Shown in pieces: positions 33,740 through 46,541 of a DNA stretch of 64,000 bases. The stretch is from Phoronis australis (taxonomy: Eukaryota; Phoronida; Phoronidae). A model generated the notes under the pieces. That model worked only from the letters and a program-made list of their open reading frames with translations. It was not told the origin of the DNA and searched no databases. The number at the start of each line of letters is the position of its first letter. Within the stretch, counting starts at the first letter, position 1. The stretch lies in assembly GCA_002633005.1 (NCBI GenBank), contig NMRA01000021.1, forward strand, positions 778,706 through 842,705, in the 5' to 3' direction. A program made the position numbers and the translations under genes.

Positions 33740-35746
33740 GCTGCGTTAAAGACGTCAGAAGTCATCTGAGGTCGTACAAAGTGCCAGAAAATTTGAAAGT
33801 ATATCGGAATTACAGTTGATTCTTGCCAGAGCTGGAGAGAGGATGCTGGACTGGCAACACACAGCATATTGTCAGAGGGATAAACCAGGACCAAGCAATA
33901 GTGGATCTGATGTCATCTCTCACCCACACCAAGTTTTGGTTGTAATGGATTTTGCAATGAAGTTCATACCCATCAGTTTCTGTGAAACATAGTCCGACTG
34001 GTTTGGAAAAAGGGGATCTCATGGCACGTGGCGGTTTGTATCACAAAGAAAGATGAAAGCCATCAGGAAAAAATAAGTCCTCAATTAGTATTCAAAGTGT
34101 TACAAAGTAATACTCATATGTGCCCCATATTAAACAGAAAACCAGTGATGAACAATATTGTTGCCTTTACCTCTTTCTAGTGTATTGATTTACTGTAACA
34201 GTACAAGATACAGGGAGTGTGCACTTAATATCTAGTCTTTTTCTTGCCATTTCCTAACAAAAGTTTGACTGTGATGCATTCTTTGTCTCTTAGTAGATTT
34301 TGCACACAAACCTTTATTTAAACTGAAGCCTTTTTGTACTTATGGATAATTTTCATATCTTTGTGAAAGGGAAATTTCACCCTCTCTAGAAATGTTTTGA
34401 AGGAGCTACTGATATAACAAGCGTCTTGAGACGAACCATGTTTGAGGTTGAGTGGTGTGATTGCGGTTTAGTTGGTAATAAGATGTAATAAGGTAGTTCT
34501 TTAAACTACCTGACCTATTTAAGTTTCATAAATGTTGTATTTCAGGTACATATTTACGTCCATACTCTAGATGCCTGCAAGCAAGACTGGTTCACTACTT
34601 GCTGTTTAACACTAGATGTGCTAAAGCTGGTGAAAGCTAGGGATCCACAAATAATCGAAGCTTTCCTACGCTCCGACAATGCCAATTGTTGCCATTCAGC
34701 CGCCCTTCTGATTCATTTGTTCTACATGTCTGGTAACACTGGCATCTCCATTCTGCGCCACGACTTCAGTAAAAGTCAGAAAGGAAAAGACATCTGTGAC
34801 AGGAAAATCACACCCTTGAAGTCCCATGCCAAGTACTTCGTCAATGAAGGCAACAACGTTCAAAGTGCAGTCAACCTGAAACATGCGCTAGAGTCTAGAG
34901 GAGGTGTCTAAGGCTGCTATATGTTGGCCTGTATTGTGGATGCCCAAAGGTCCTTCCCAAGCACAGTATCCCAGAGAAAAGTTTGCTGACAAACTTTGAG
35001 TATTCCGCCGATGCATTCGAGCATGGAAGGCCTATAGAGTAGGGGAAGGAAAACTTGTCATCAACAAGTCAGGTAAACTGTTGCCTTTGAAAAGTTTTGA
35101 CCTTGCAACACTTGAGTGTTTTTTAACAACAAGGGTTGAGTCGGGGCTTGTATCCCGTGAACGTCGTACGAAGTTCACATGCACACACCATGGGTGCTCG
35201 AAATCTTTTTCTACAGATGATGAGCTAAATGAGCACTTGGATGTTAGTGCTCATTCATCAACACTCCAGAACGAAACGTTGAATTGAACATGAACTTTTT
35301 TATTTGTGCGACAATCGTCCGATTTTTGTTCAGTTCGACCACGTTTCAAGACAATGGTTTGAGATGTTATCTAATACCACAGCTGTGTCATCAGTGAGTT
35401 GTCTGCCGTTTACGTTGTTGATCAAGTCGCCGCGGGAGAGAATGGATGGGCCCTGAAAAGTACTAGAAAAGTGGTCCACTTCTCTGAGAAGGTAAAGACT
35501 TAGCTCAGTGATATGTTTTCTGAAGGTGAACAGTCAGGCAGAATGCAACAGCCAGCTGAGGTGTTAAAAATGATGCGAAAAGACAGGAATAAGCAGGGAA
35601 AAGTTTTGTCCTCTGAAGAGTGGCTGCCGGAGCAGCAGATTGCTGAATTTTTCTCCCGTATAGTTGGCGCGTCTCGAATCGGAAATATTCAGAATATTGA
35701 AGGTGCTGATGCTAATGCTGCCCACGAATTTACCTCAAAGAATTAG
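33740..35746 (+). pseudogene. Decayed dispersed transposon-like gene with RSDNA and C2H2 segments
   Basis: Several plus-strand segments fit one known but unnamed dispersed protein family of invertebrate genomes. VRGINQDQAIVDLMSSL and AMKFIPISFCE lie near 33.87-33.99 kb, with stops and a one-base slip in an A run. Then FLRSDNANCCHS ... LRHDFS ... GKDICDRKITPLKSHAKYFV ... NEGNNVQSA follow at 34.62-34.91 kb. A C2H2 finger, CTHHGCSKSF ... LNEHLDVSAH, lies at 35.17-35.26 kb. GWALKSTRK and MFSEGEQSGRMQ ... SSEEWLPEQQIAEFFSRIV close it at 35.45-35.67 kb. The R-x-DNA-x-C segment looks like an RNase H/DDE-type core. Stops and frame changes exclude function. Real introns may lie between some segments. 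Confidence 0.6.
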
Positions 35747-35759
35747 TTGGAGCTTGAAG

Positions 35760-38700
35760 TCATGAATGAGTTATTATCATAAACTGTAGGAAATTATGAA
35801 CATGTTTTAGTTGTTGTCAATTCTTATGATATTGTTGTGGTCATCATTATCGTACACATGTAGCTAGGGGACTGCCGTTTGGGGAAAATAATCCTAGCCA
35901 CTGATGGTCAAGATTGAAATCTTCTGTTACTTTTTACTAGCGCTTTTGTTTTATGTTCAGTTTGAGACTCGTAAAGCATACTTTTTACATGATTGATTCT
36001 ATTGAAACACCTGAGACTTTTAAAAGAGTGATTATTTAGTTTTGAGAAATGTCTATCTTAGACATGTGTACTGAGCAAAATAAAAGGACTCTGTGTTTCA
36101 GTAGCTTTTGTTTTCTTCAAACAAAATGCAGTTTTTTGAAATATTTGGGAGAGTGATAAAAATGTGTAAAATGGCCTTAATGGCAGTGAAATTGATATTT
36201 TTTTGTGGGATAAACTGAGAGGACATAAAAAATCAATAAATCCATCCGAACTAATTTTCTTATATGTTATTCTTTCTTCTTTCTGCTATATAGTTATTTT
36301 TCCAATAGGGTGAAGCGATGATGTGCTGTTGCTGACAAAAAGTCATCTATTTTCCAAATCTATTATTTACCATTTTTCAGAAAAATACAAAGTGGTCGTA
36401 AAAAAGTTTTAAAAAACTCAGAAACTCTTAAAAAATCAGGCTCAGGTTTCTTTTGACAAGGCCAGCTGATGTTCTAAGTTTCAAAAAATTGGTGATTTTG
36501 CATATATAGCCCATCATCTGGTTTTTATATGGAATTGCTCTTAAAACCACCATTTACTTCGTTTTCATAAGTGACTTCACTGTCATTAAATCTTCTATAA
36601 CATTGCATATCACAGCCGTGACTTTAATATCCCCACTACGCCAAAATGGAAGGAAAGGCGACTTTAATTGAAAGTTTCTTAGCCCTACGGACATGGGTGT
36701 GACGTATGAACGTGCCCAGCACCAATGTGTTGTGTCCACCATCACAAGTTTCTAGTACAAACTTGAGCCACATTCGCGCTAATTCCATGATGTCCATCAA
36801 AAATGAAAAGAGCCACAACGTGTCACAAGCAGCACTAACGCAACAACTCGTAACAGCTAATCAACATATCGTCAGATAGTGTTTGTAACGTTCTATTTTG
36901 ACAGGTGATCGACAGGTGGCGTTGTTGTTTTAGTGTTTGGATATGAAATAAGTCAGTTTAGGCGCTTTAAGACTATGTTTGAGAACATGCACATAACTGC
37001 TAGTTACTAACATACCGTAAACTCGCGAGTTAACGACCCGAGCCCTTAAATTGGAAACCTTGAGATAAGTGGTGGCGATTACCCGGTCATAAGCGTTAAA
37101 CCGCGAGTTGACGCTAATTTGTAAAAAATATCTGTAGGCGGTAATGCGTTCATAATTACTTGTCTAAGCCTTCAGAAATTGTGAAGTGGGATAGTAAGAC
37201 CGAATTTCAGTGTTAAATTACTTTCCATGAAAGAGACCCCTGATTTTCTCTTTGTTAGTACACTACCAGGGGTTCTGAGGCTGTCGGTTATAGCCAAAAA
37301 AGTTCAAATGGGCGTGTCGTGTTCGAATAAAACAAGACAAACAGGAGATGAATAACTGTTACATCATTTTCCAAAGAAACTAAGTGTCCTTAATTATTAA
37401 TTACCAAACGTCCTTAAGCACTCGCGCTTTGTCTCATAACACGAAGCTCTAAACTTAGATAAATCATTTTTGGAATTTGGGTTTCTTGTGGTTTGAATAC
37501 TCTCGTACAAGTGGACAAAACCACGAAATACCATCTCAAAAATTTATTATGTTCGTTTCCGACTATTCGCACATTCTGTGGTGGTAAACTCGGAAAGTAA
37601 AAGACATTCTATCAATGACAATGTCAGTGCTTGCATAAGTGTCGCGGACACTCCCGGGTCAATTTATGTATGAAATATACTTTGCTATGGCTTGCTGTTT
37701 ACAAAACTAATTTCCATTTATTAGAGACAAACTCCTCATTTTCAGTTCTGCACTATTTGAGTAACAAATGACGTATATTATCTAATTAACTTCTTCATTT
37801 TTGTGATGGTAATCAGTCATAGATAAACTTATGTGTACACTGCAAATTGCACTGTAATTAGTTCAACTTGATGATTGGTAAAGGACACGCAACACTGATG
37901 TACGGCTGTTCTTGATTTAGTCCTCTGGTTCAATCTGCTAAGACATCTGATGCATTCCTGATGGTATCTTCCGCGGTACAAACTAATCACACGCCTTAGC
38001 CTGTTGACCGGCGGAGAAAATCAGTACAGCTTGTGCTTTATTTCACTTTGGTTGTAGTAAAACGTTGATTGAAGTTGAGATGTCTTACAACCTCTGTTGT
38101 GGCGATTTTTACTGCACATCTTTTCAAAGATTATTGTTTTATGTTTTGTATATATTAGATTTCATTCTTGTACTTTATGTCACTATCCTGTCACAGTAAA
38201 TGGTCTTTATTTCACCCCGGCGCTTTTTGTCTCTCAAAGTAGCCTGAGATACCAATTTTTATTGTCGAACATATATTGTACATCACTCGTTAAATATAGC
38301 GTAATTTAAGCCGCTCGTCATTATCTTACATCGCACTTGTCCAGCCTTCGTAGCGGTCTTCCATTTCCTTTTGAGCGGGGCGTAGATGTGTTCTCCCTGA
38401 ATTCATGTAACTCTAGTGCAGTCAAGTACCACGAATTTATATAATTCGTTGCTCATATACTTGGTCGTTGACTGTCACAGGACCGTAAGAATTCCTTTGT
38501 TTTGTAAACAACACGTTTTAGGTCCATTTCTTTGTGTCAACAACGAAGACGTACGAGTACAACCCTTCTTCAAATTTACCCACCAACTACCTCTCCAACC
38601 TATACAGTGTAGTGGCGTAATTTCTCGTTCTTATAGGTTACGCTCTTTGTTGCCTACTTCCCAGAGGTTGTTATATATTAATACTTTGTACCACTGTGTC

Positions 38701-39000
38701 ATCATAATAAATTACGTCTATTACGCCATCTCACAATTTATTGCTGTAACCCATATCTTGCTCAGCCCTCTTATATGGTCGGGACATATGTCGAACATAA
38801 AAACTAATATTACCACTTTGTGTTGTGCAAATGTGGGTAAATAAATTGAAGTGCAATGAATTAATCACATTTTGCGTCATTACTGTGTTACTTTTATATC
38901 AAGACTAAACAAAAGCATAGCATGTTTCCAGTAAATCGCCGTGAGCACTACACGTACATCAAGCATAAATTACTTAAAGATATTTTCACAAATGAATTTA
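35760..39000. other. No recognisable gene
   Basis: AT-rich sequence with short frames only. Frames at 36.55-36.82 kb (minus) and 38.10-38.84 kb (plus) show no domain. Confidence 0.5.
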
Positions 39001-39011
39001 TTTTCATTTCA

Positions 39012-39290
39012 GGCAAACAGGTTCACTGTTATTATTGAAAGGCGAGATTCAACGAACATGTTAACCACGACGTGAAGGTACACCCTACAAGTGTTTTGAA
39101 ATACAGGCATCTACTTTTAGACGAAACCATTGGAAACAAGGGGTTCTAAACTAAGACTCACCCAGGAGTTATTCCATGTTACGTGTCAGCAAAGGATAAA
39201 CAAATTGTTGCAGCAGATGAAAGGGAGAGTCGAGTCTTCTTGCAAAATTGTAACAACAAAAGGAAGAAAACAAATAGCCAGTGAAGGCAA
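39012..39290 (+). pseudogene. Unrecognised zinc-binding-like coding stretch with stops
   Basis: After an acceptor-like TTTCATTTCAG at 39011 one frame reads KQVHCYY, stop, KARFNEHVNHDVKVHP, then VLKYRHLLLDETIGNKGF, stop, TKTHPGVIPCYVSAKDKQIV, then VFLQNCNNKRKKTNSQ and a stop. The first TGA sits where HCYYCxARFxEHxxHDVKxH would give a zinc-finger-like Cys/His set. Low-complexity bias is absent and the composition looks protein-like. I do not recognise the family. Two in-frame stops suggest a pseudogene or mobile-element relic. A minus-strand frame at 40.26-40.47 kb may be unrelated. Confidence 0.35.
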
Positions 39291-41399
39291 AGAAAGGTGA
39301 TGAGCTTGCCAATGGGGAAGGAGAGGAGTGCGACAACACCATTCATAAGATGATTAAAAAATCCCCGCTCATGAACGTCTGGAATTTAAAAAAATGCCAG
39401 AAGTTGTGTAAACTGTTGTGCTGAAAAAACATGTAGGATTTTACTTGATGTTTTACTGATAACATCGATACAGAGATAAACAGATTGACTTATGGCACCC
39501 GTGTGTCTTGGACGTACGTTTTGTTTTACTCTTTTGCAGTCTTGGTCCTAAGTTCACCATGCATCTTCAGTTCATGATCTCCAGTTTAATGTGAAACAGT
39601 TCTGATACACATAATATATTGTGATTTTCTCTAAACGTAGTCGACCCGTTATCTTTAACGTCACATCAAGACACATTGTAGTTATTACACAGAAAATCAA
39701 CAACAATATTATAGCATTTCTTTAATAATATTAATCTTTTATCACACATACCTCAAAATTGGTCATACAAAAAGATATACAATATTGCTTTAGGGAAATC
39801 AACATTACAAACTCATTGAACATTTCCTACGAATTACTTTTGGAATGTATTAGACTAAACAATCAGTGAATCATAGTCAGTGTATTTCGGATTGGTTGAT
39901 AGTATAAAAGTCTCTCATAGGAAATCAACAACATTATGAAAGCAATTTCTACAATAATCATAGACATAAATTTTCTTTTAAAATACTTATTGGTCAAAAC
40001 AATTTTATGTAAGTGGTGACCAATGACACTTAGTATAGTCATTTAAATCTACCTAAACACTACAAAAATGCACTGGTTCTGTTAATAAAAGATTCTGTTG
40101 AAATAACACAAATATAGAAAGAAACTTGAGGAAAAAGGTTCAAAACAAAACGTCAAAATACTATCCCATCAGACAACACCAACCATAAGCTCTGTAAATC
40201 TGAATAAACTATAGTGATTTAACAAAATTCACCATTGTAAATCTGAATAAACTATAGTGGCTTAATAACCTTCAGCACTGGACTTAATGATTTCATTCAT
40301 GACGTTTCTGCTTGCTATGCCTGTAGAAGGAGGCATACTGTTTGCATGACATGCCACATTCTCCACAAAAAGGAGTGTCCTCGTGCTGTGGTGCAGTGTT
40401 GCATCAGGCTTACTCTTTCCGTGGAACATTGATCGCAAATAGAACACTGAATCTACTTGGTTCTTGAGCACGATGCTTCATGCAACACGTCAATCATGGG
40501 GCTTGTTAAGGTTTTGCTCGCTGTAGTGTCACTGTGTTTTATTGCCATGTGATCAAACTAAGTGGATTTCTTAGCACCTGAACGAAACTCCTCAACAAAC
40601 ATATACTCCTTTGTGACATGCACTACTTTTTTGAAGGCGCGAACGTTAACACCCTGAAGGACTCGTCGTGTGGCTACAGTTCAACTGAAAAAAATCAAAC
40701 GCATTCAGTTACATTTGAGAGGTTAAATCTCGCAAAGGAATCATGAAATAACGGTGAAATATAATTAATAAGCAACCCATCAACTAATTTAGGATACGTA
40801 TTATTCTAAAATTACTGATATCATACGGTAATTTGAGCGACTATTCAGGCCAATGCAGAGAAAAAGATGTGCGTTCACGATCGCCATAGAGAATTTACGA
40901 CTTCGTTCCCGATCGCCGTTTCGCACAAGGACCTGCTTGTATTGGTAAATATCTCAAATTGTTTCACAAAACATAACTAACAAAGGTGTCACCAGGCACG
41001 ATTAAACTATACAGGTCACACGTCTGTAGATGTGCTTACGAACCCTAGAATTGCTAATAGGAAGTAGAAATTGTCGATTTTACGAGGCGCAAGGCATTTT
41101 ACCGAAAGCCATTGTTTTCTGGGCTCTTTTTATTTCACAAAATAAGCAAAAGTCAAGTATTATTTCAGATCCACAACAAAGGCTACACTCTGACGCTTTT
41201 CTGTGTATCACATTCGTACCAAAGTAGCCTCTATTTTAGAAGAAAATGACACTCAATGTCGCCTGCCATTTTTGGTGCAAAGTCTCGTTCTCGATCGCCT
41301 TCTGAGCGTTCTTGATCGTGGGATGGCCGGGGCGATCAGATACGTAACCTGCTATCCAGCACTTTAAATGGTTTTCAAAATGTCCAGGATATGTTTATA

Positions 41400-41520
41400 T
41401 AAAGTGGACCACACTTTTAAAGGCAAATTTCGCAGTGATGACAGAAACCAAACAATTTAGGATGATAGTTGACAGCTTTAAGTGCTAAAAAGGTAACTTT
41501 CCAGATCAAGCAAACCCGTT
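41400..41520. repeat. Diverged duplicate segment, copy 1
   Basis: AAAGTGGACCAC...GACAGAAACCAAACAATTTAG...GTGCTAAAAAGGTAAC. It recurs at 42897-43025 with the same order of words. Confidence 0.45.
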
Positions 41521-42896
41521 TAGACATCAACTTTTGGTCCGGCGCAACCGTGGCAGGCTAGAGAGACTGGATCGCACATGCGCAGTTTTACAAATGCCGA
41601 GAGTTGCGGAGACAAAGAACCTGTATGAAGGTCATAGCACAAGAGCAGTAGAAATGATCCTTTCCGCCTTGCTCCAGTTTCGCGTTTAGTCATATAATTG
41701 ACACGACGCAGGATGTTCGGGCGCAAATTGCTCTACCTCACAAACGGGTGGCAAAAATTTGTCACCGCGGTGTCAATTTGCTCCGTGTCATTCTGTTCAC
41801 ACACTGGAACAACTTGTTCCGTGTCAGCTGATCCGTGACAACTTTGTAATTGTAAACGGCACTTACATAGAATGCCAGAACGGTGTAATCAAAGTTGACG
41901 TCAATACACAAAAAGCCCTGTCCTTCGAATGCAACAGTTGTCTCTTGTATCCTTTCCAGCGCCGAATTTCAACTATGGGATTGGGTGCGGGTTGTGGGAT
42001 TTTTGGCCTCAAAGGTAAAATATTTAAATAATAAATGCAGTTGAAACGGGTCAGAGAACCTCTTGGGACTGCCTGTGACGGGTTTTCATTTTTTCATCAT
42101 TTGACATTTACAGCAGACAAATCACGTTTTGCATTCAGGAGGGCGCCAAAGTTTTCATCTCCAAAATACCAAACTCATCAACCCGGGAATATATTTGAAA
42201 GTTTATGGTCACTGAATAACATAACGAACGGTCAGATTAAGGCCTTTTTAGCATTCACGCCTAGACATGTTGACGCTTAAAAAGAATCCATAATTTGTAA
42301 CGTTATACAAAATAGGCAATCTATCGACTTACCTCTTCTACAGTTTTCATGCTGGAACTCGCTTAAAGTGACTTCTTCAAAACAGCAACAGGTCAGAAAG
42401 TTTTTGCGGAGTAAAGACTCCACTGTAGTATGACCTGATAATTTTGTACCAATATGACCAATTTGACCATGGATTTGCAATACATAATTAATAGTTAACT
42501 TAAGTCTAATAATAGTGCAAATAACACATAATTTCTCATTAATTACACATTTGTCTATGACCATTGCAATGACAATCACCTTTACTAACCAATACAACTT
42601 ATTCAAGAATAAGATACAGTCTATATGAAGTTAACCGATTTCAAAACTAATGTCATTCCATGCGACACTTACAGCTATGGCCCCTGTGGTCCTTACACAA
42701 GCACTCTGGTATTCTTGATTGAAACCTAAGTTCCGTAATAGAACCTTTTCTACTTCACGTTCTGTTTTTCCTGGATTCCCTTGTTATGTGCAGTTTAAGA
42801 CGGAGGTATCTCATAACTGAAGAGTTTGACAGATCAGCGATATTTAAAGGGATCGCCTAAGTTTGTCCTTAAAATAGTTTGCTTAACATACCTTAG

Positions 42897-43025
42897 TGTA
42901 AAGTGGACCAGGACATGAACTCAAGACTGTTTAAGGTTAATTTTGTGTTGATAACAGAAACCAAACAACTTAAAAAGATTCAAGATCATAGTCTTTGATA
43001 ACGTAAATTGCTAAAAAGGTGACGT
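42897..43025. repeat. Diverged duplicate segment, copy 2
   Basis: AAAGTGGACCAGG...AACAGAAACCAAACAACTTAA...TTGCTAAAAAGGTGAC, the partner of the segment about 1.5 kb to the left. Confidence 0.45.
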
Positions 43026-43128
43026 TTCGGGTCTAGAGAAACTCCTTGCACAGATTGCCCTTTATACACAAACATCTGTTCTCCAAACATGTGGTGGCAG
43101 AATGGTCTAACCGATTGACATGAATTAA

Positions 43129-43171
43129 CAAAACAAAACAAAACAAAACAAAACAAAACAAAACAAAACAA
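43129..43171. repeat. (AAAAC)n microsatellite
   Basis: Eight or more AAAAC pentamers. The FCFVLFCF frames on the minus strand are repeat artefacts. Confidence 0.97.
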
Positions 43172-43292
43172 AGAGCATTGTTCTTGGAGTGCAACACAGG
43201 GGTTATGCAGCTATGGCATGACACGTGACTAGTTCCTAGCGCTTGTAGATGACGTCACCTTAACCAAACAAAACAAAACCACAACCGAATAA

Positions 43293-43411
43293 TTTCCACT
43301 TACTGTAGGTTGAAAGAGTTTCCACCGGGGTGGAAGTAATTTCCATCAGAGTGGAAATAATTTCCACCTAGGTTGAAATAATTTCCATCCAGGTGAAAAT
43401 ATTTTCCACCT
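43293..43411. repeat. Tandem array of palindromic units, 21-base period
   Basis: TTTCCAYC starts at 43293, 43319, 43340, 43361, 43382 and 43403. Each full unit is TTTCCAYC, two bases, then GGTGGAAA or a variant, a palindrome of about 18 bases. The last five starts are exactly 21 bases apart. Confidence 0.8.
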
Positions 43412-44177
43412 TGACGAAAAAGGAAAAATAAAAACATAATAATTAAACTGAAATACTTTCGGACCACCGTACAAGCTGCCCATTCAAATCTACAGTTCAG
43501 TGTAGTTTGCGCTGCAGTCCGATTTTACATTCGCCATTGACTGAACTCGGATTCTTGTCGGACAACATACAGCATCGAATTTGGACCAAAAATGAACATG
43601 AAGTTGAGTTATTCGCGCTCATGATTGATCACGAAATATTGCCACTGTGCAATTCTGACTTCTCAACGTTTCTTTGTGTCATAATAAACGTTTTGGATTT
43701 CAGTCGCTTTTCCAAGAGCACAACCTCTTTTGCTCATTATATAACCAAATTTTGAGTACCTGAGAGAGAGGATGACAAAACACAATCGGGGGTGGCACAG
43801 CAGTTATTGGTCAACCGGTGACTTCAGTGTCACCAGTCGTTGTTTTACGAATGAAAAGAGTAGCTTGTGCGAAGAAAACGTGAGTAGCCATCGAGATCAA
43901 AATTGCTGTTTTACCAAAAATTGATCACCGGTAAGTTATTTTTGAGTGATGGTCAAATGCATGCGAGAATATCTGAGGATTGACGAGGTACGAAACTTTC
44001 CTGTTTTGCCATTAAAATTTCAAAGGCACAAGGAATTTGTACCGGTACAGTTTATTACTGGCAATTTCCGTCAAACCTGTAAACAGCAACAACAGACAGG
44101 CGCATGTCTACGGAAAATGACAAAAGCCATTGGATGCCACCCGGGCTATGTCACGCGTGCTACGGGTTCATCCCGAC

Positions 44178-44268
44178 GTGTCCCGGGATGTATGTGTCCA
44201 GGGTACTATGTGTCCAGTTTTCTGTGCATCGGACGGCGGCCTATGTGTCCCGGGTTCTGTGTGTCCCC
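44178..44268 (+). repeat. Degenerate GTGTCCCGGGTTCTRT minisatellite
   Basis: Words GTGTCCCGGGAT, ATGTGTCCAGGGTAC, ATGTGTCCAGTTTTC, ATGTGTCCCGGGTTC and GTGTGTCCCC follow each other. The reverse complement of the unit recurs twice at 44843-44896. The Cys/Pro-rich frames here are repeat artefacts. Confidence 0.6.
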
Positions 44269-44842
44269 GTGTGGTAATTGTGATTGCCCACTGCAGAAAA
44301 CCTCCTAGCTGCATGCTCAGATATCTGAGCTACATGTATTTGAATGCCAGCATACGCGCGCATTATTCAGCAGATTGGAGTTAGCGAGGTTGCTTTGCCT
44401 TTTATCAGGTTTAAAGACAACTCAAAATGGTCATTTGGACCAAGTATGGAAATTTCCAGTGAAACCTTCACATACTGCCTGTGGTTTGAATGTTATACAT
44501 GTTTTTGGCTAGACTCTTGTTTTGGGAAATTGTCACGTGGTCCCTACCTTGAACGACCTTGTAAGTGTCAAAAATTAATTGGGCGCCTTGGTGAACATAC
44601 ATGTAAGGATCAATCCAAAGACCTTGAAATTTTGTTAAGTGTTTCCAGAGATGTGCCTATGTATAATTTGTTTTATTAGGCCAAATTTTGGCTAAATTAT
44701 CCATGCAAATCAGGTCAATTGTTTGCTTTATATCAGGAACGAATAAGCAACTCAAAATTGTCACGTGGACCTAAAATGGCCAGTGTAGCAAAATCTTACG
44801 CAATCGTCTGCTTAGCTCATAGACTATAATGCGAAAGATCGA

Positions 44843-44896
44843 GGCACATAGAACCCGGGACACAAAGAACCCGGGATAAATAGAATTCGGGGCACT
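44843..44896 (-). repeat. Inverted partner of the GTGTCCCGGGTTC minisatellite
   Basis: GGCACATAGAACCCGGGACA, then CAAAGAACCCGGGATAAATAGAATTCGGGGCAC. Its reverse complement matches the array 600 bases to the left. Confidence 0.6.
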
Positions 44897-44899
44897 TTT

Positions 44900-46540
44900 T
44901 TCGCCGTTAAAATAAAAGCTCAAACGACAAATAAGGGAAACGTACCAACAGGCTCTAAAGATTGGAACACACGAGGTTTTTAACAGTGTGTTATTCGAAG
45001 GCAGGGCCTATTTGTCTCCTCAGTTAGAAACAAAAAAAATTACCGTGGAATTCATCTCAAACTCTACCGTAGGAAGACTCTGCTGCAAGAGTCCAAAAAA
45101 TTGTCGAGTCGACTTGACAAACAAATTGCACTTACTCTCGATTATGCGATGATGTTTTGTAACGGAAATTCAAATACAGGGGAATCGCCCAAATGCAATT
45201 ACCAATGAAAGAGCAATTAATGTCTTGACATACCGCTAAAGCGATTCGAAATGAATGTATTCTCTAGACACGAAAGTGGCACAAACAATACCACATTTGC
45301 TGAATTCCTCAGACGTTTGAACTTTTGTTGCAGAATGTGACATCTGACGTCAGAGAAGGCCAATGACCGTAACTCTTTCAAAAACTAGTGCTGGGATGCA
45401 TAAAACTTTTTTCAAAAATAAGTTTAATTGTTGTATGACTTCAAACGCATTATTCAATAACAGGAACGTAGCATGCAACATCGTGACGCAACTGTTGTCA
45501 TAGCGCGTATAACTTTGAATTCATGAATCCAGGCCCAGATATGAACGGTGAGAATAAAAAAGAGCCTTGCTTTAACGAGCATTAATTATCTGAAAACCAC
45601 ACATCTTGAGCTCCTTGTGTCACGAAACAACGTTCAAAGAATTCTCGTATGATTGATGCTGGTATTAACAAAGCTGCCTCGACGATTGTCAACACTTCGA
45701 TAAAGCTTGAAAGTTTGGTAATCAAGGTTGAATTCTCGCCAATCGGTGCTGCACACACCGATGAAACTTAGATACATTCCGCAGACGCAGGGATCTCGCC
45801 AGTAAAGTTAGTGTGGCCACGTACTTCGCTTGTAATGCATGGTGATATCTCGTGAAGTTTTGCATCATCTTGCGTTTTTGCGAGATTCACGTGTCTGCGA
45901 AACGCAGCCCTGACCTATACTTAAATTGTCGAATGAAAATCTTTACTACTCATACGGCCTCCTTGCAACTACACTGGACGGTTGAAAATAAGTTTATGAA
46001 TGGAGTCGGCTGTCACAATTCTTGGCGAACAATACAAACTTTCCTTCGACGCAGCCTCAGCCAAGAGCTCGATATGTTGGTCTCGGTTTGATACTGGTTT
46101 CCTTTGTAAATTAGGTAAGTTGACTGAGCGGATGATTTCGGAGTATAAAAAATCATTCCTTTATAAAAACAATGTTTAAAAGGTGCAGGTCACGGTTGCT
46201 GGTAAGCAAGTTGTGTGGGTGTACAGGTATCTGAAATCCTCCTTAGATAGGTTTTTAAAGAAATGGGCTGAAGTCACGAATGGACAAATTGGGGATGGGC
46301 AAATAAACCAAGTTCATACTTTTAATTAAAAGTGAAAATACTGCTAGCGTTTAATCGAACAGTTGCAATGACAATTCATCATTATACAAGTTAAGACAAA
46401 CTGCAGCCTTGAAGAAAAATTCAGAGAAACATGCCTCATGATCACATTCTTTGCACACAATGCACTCTCTACTTTACTTCTGCTGTCGGATCTTTATCAC
46501 TGGGATAGTTGTAACAATTGTTTCGGGGGCAGTTTCTCGT
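44900..46540. other. No recognisable gene
   Basis: Only short frames. The words CATCTTGCGTTTTTGCGAGATTC (45.87 kb) and the TCTTGCGTTTTCTCGAGGTT part at 26.60 kb look related, so a weak repeat copy may lie near 45.85 kb. Confidence 0.4.
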
Positions 46541-46541
46541 T

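Noticed and set aside
42986-43224. Repeated FCFVLFCF hydrophobic frames
   Set aside because: Translation of the AAAAC pentamer repeat on the minus strand.
43946-44384. Cys/Pro-rich frames resembling a secreted cysteine-rich protein
   Set aside because: The cysteines come from the GTGTCC minisatellite units (TGT codons), present in two frames, so this is not a domain.
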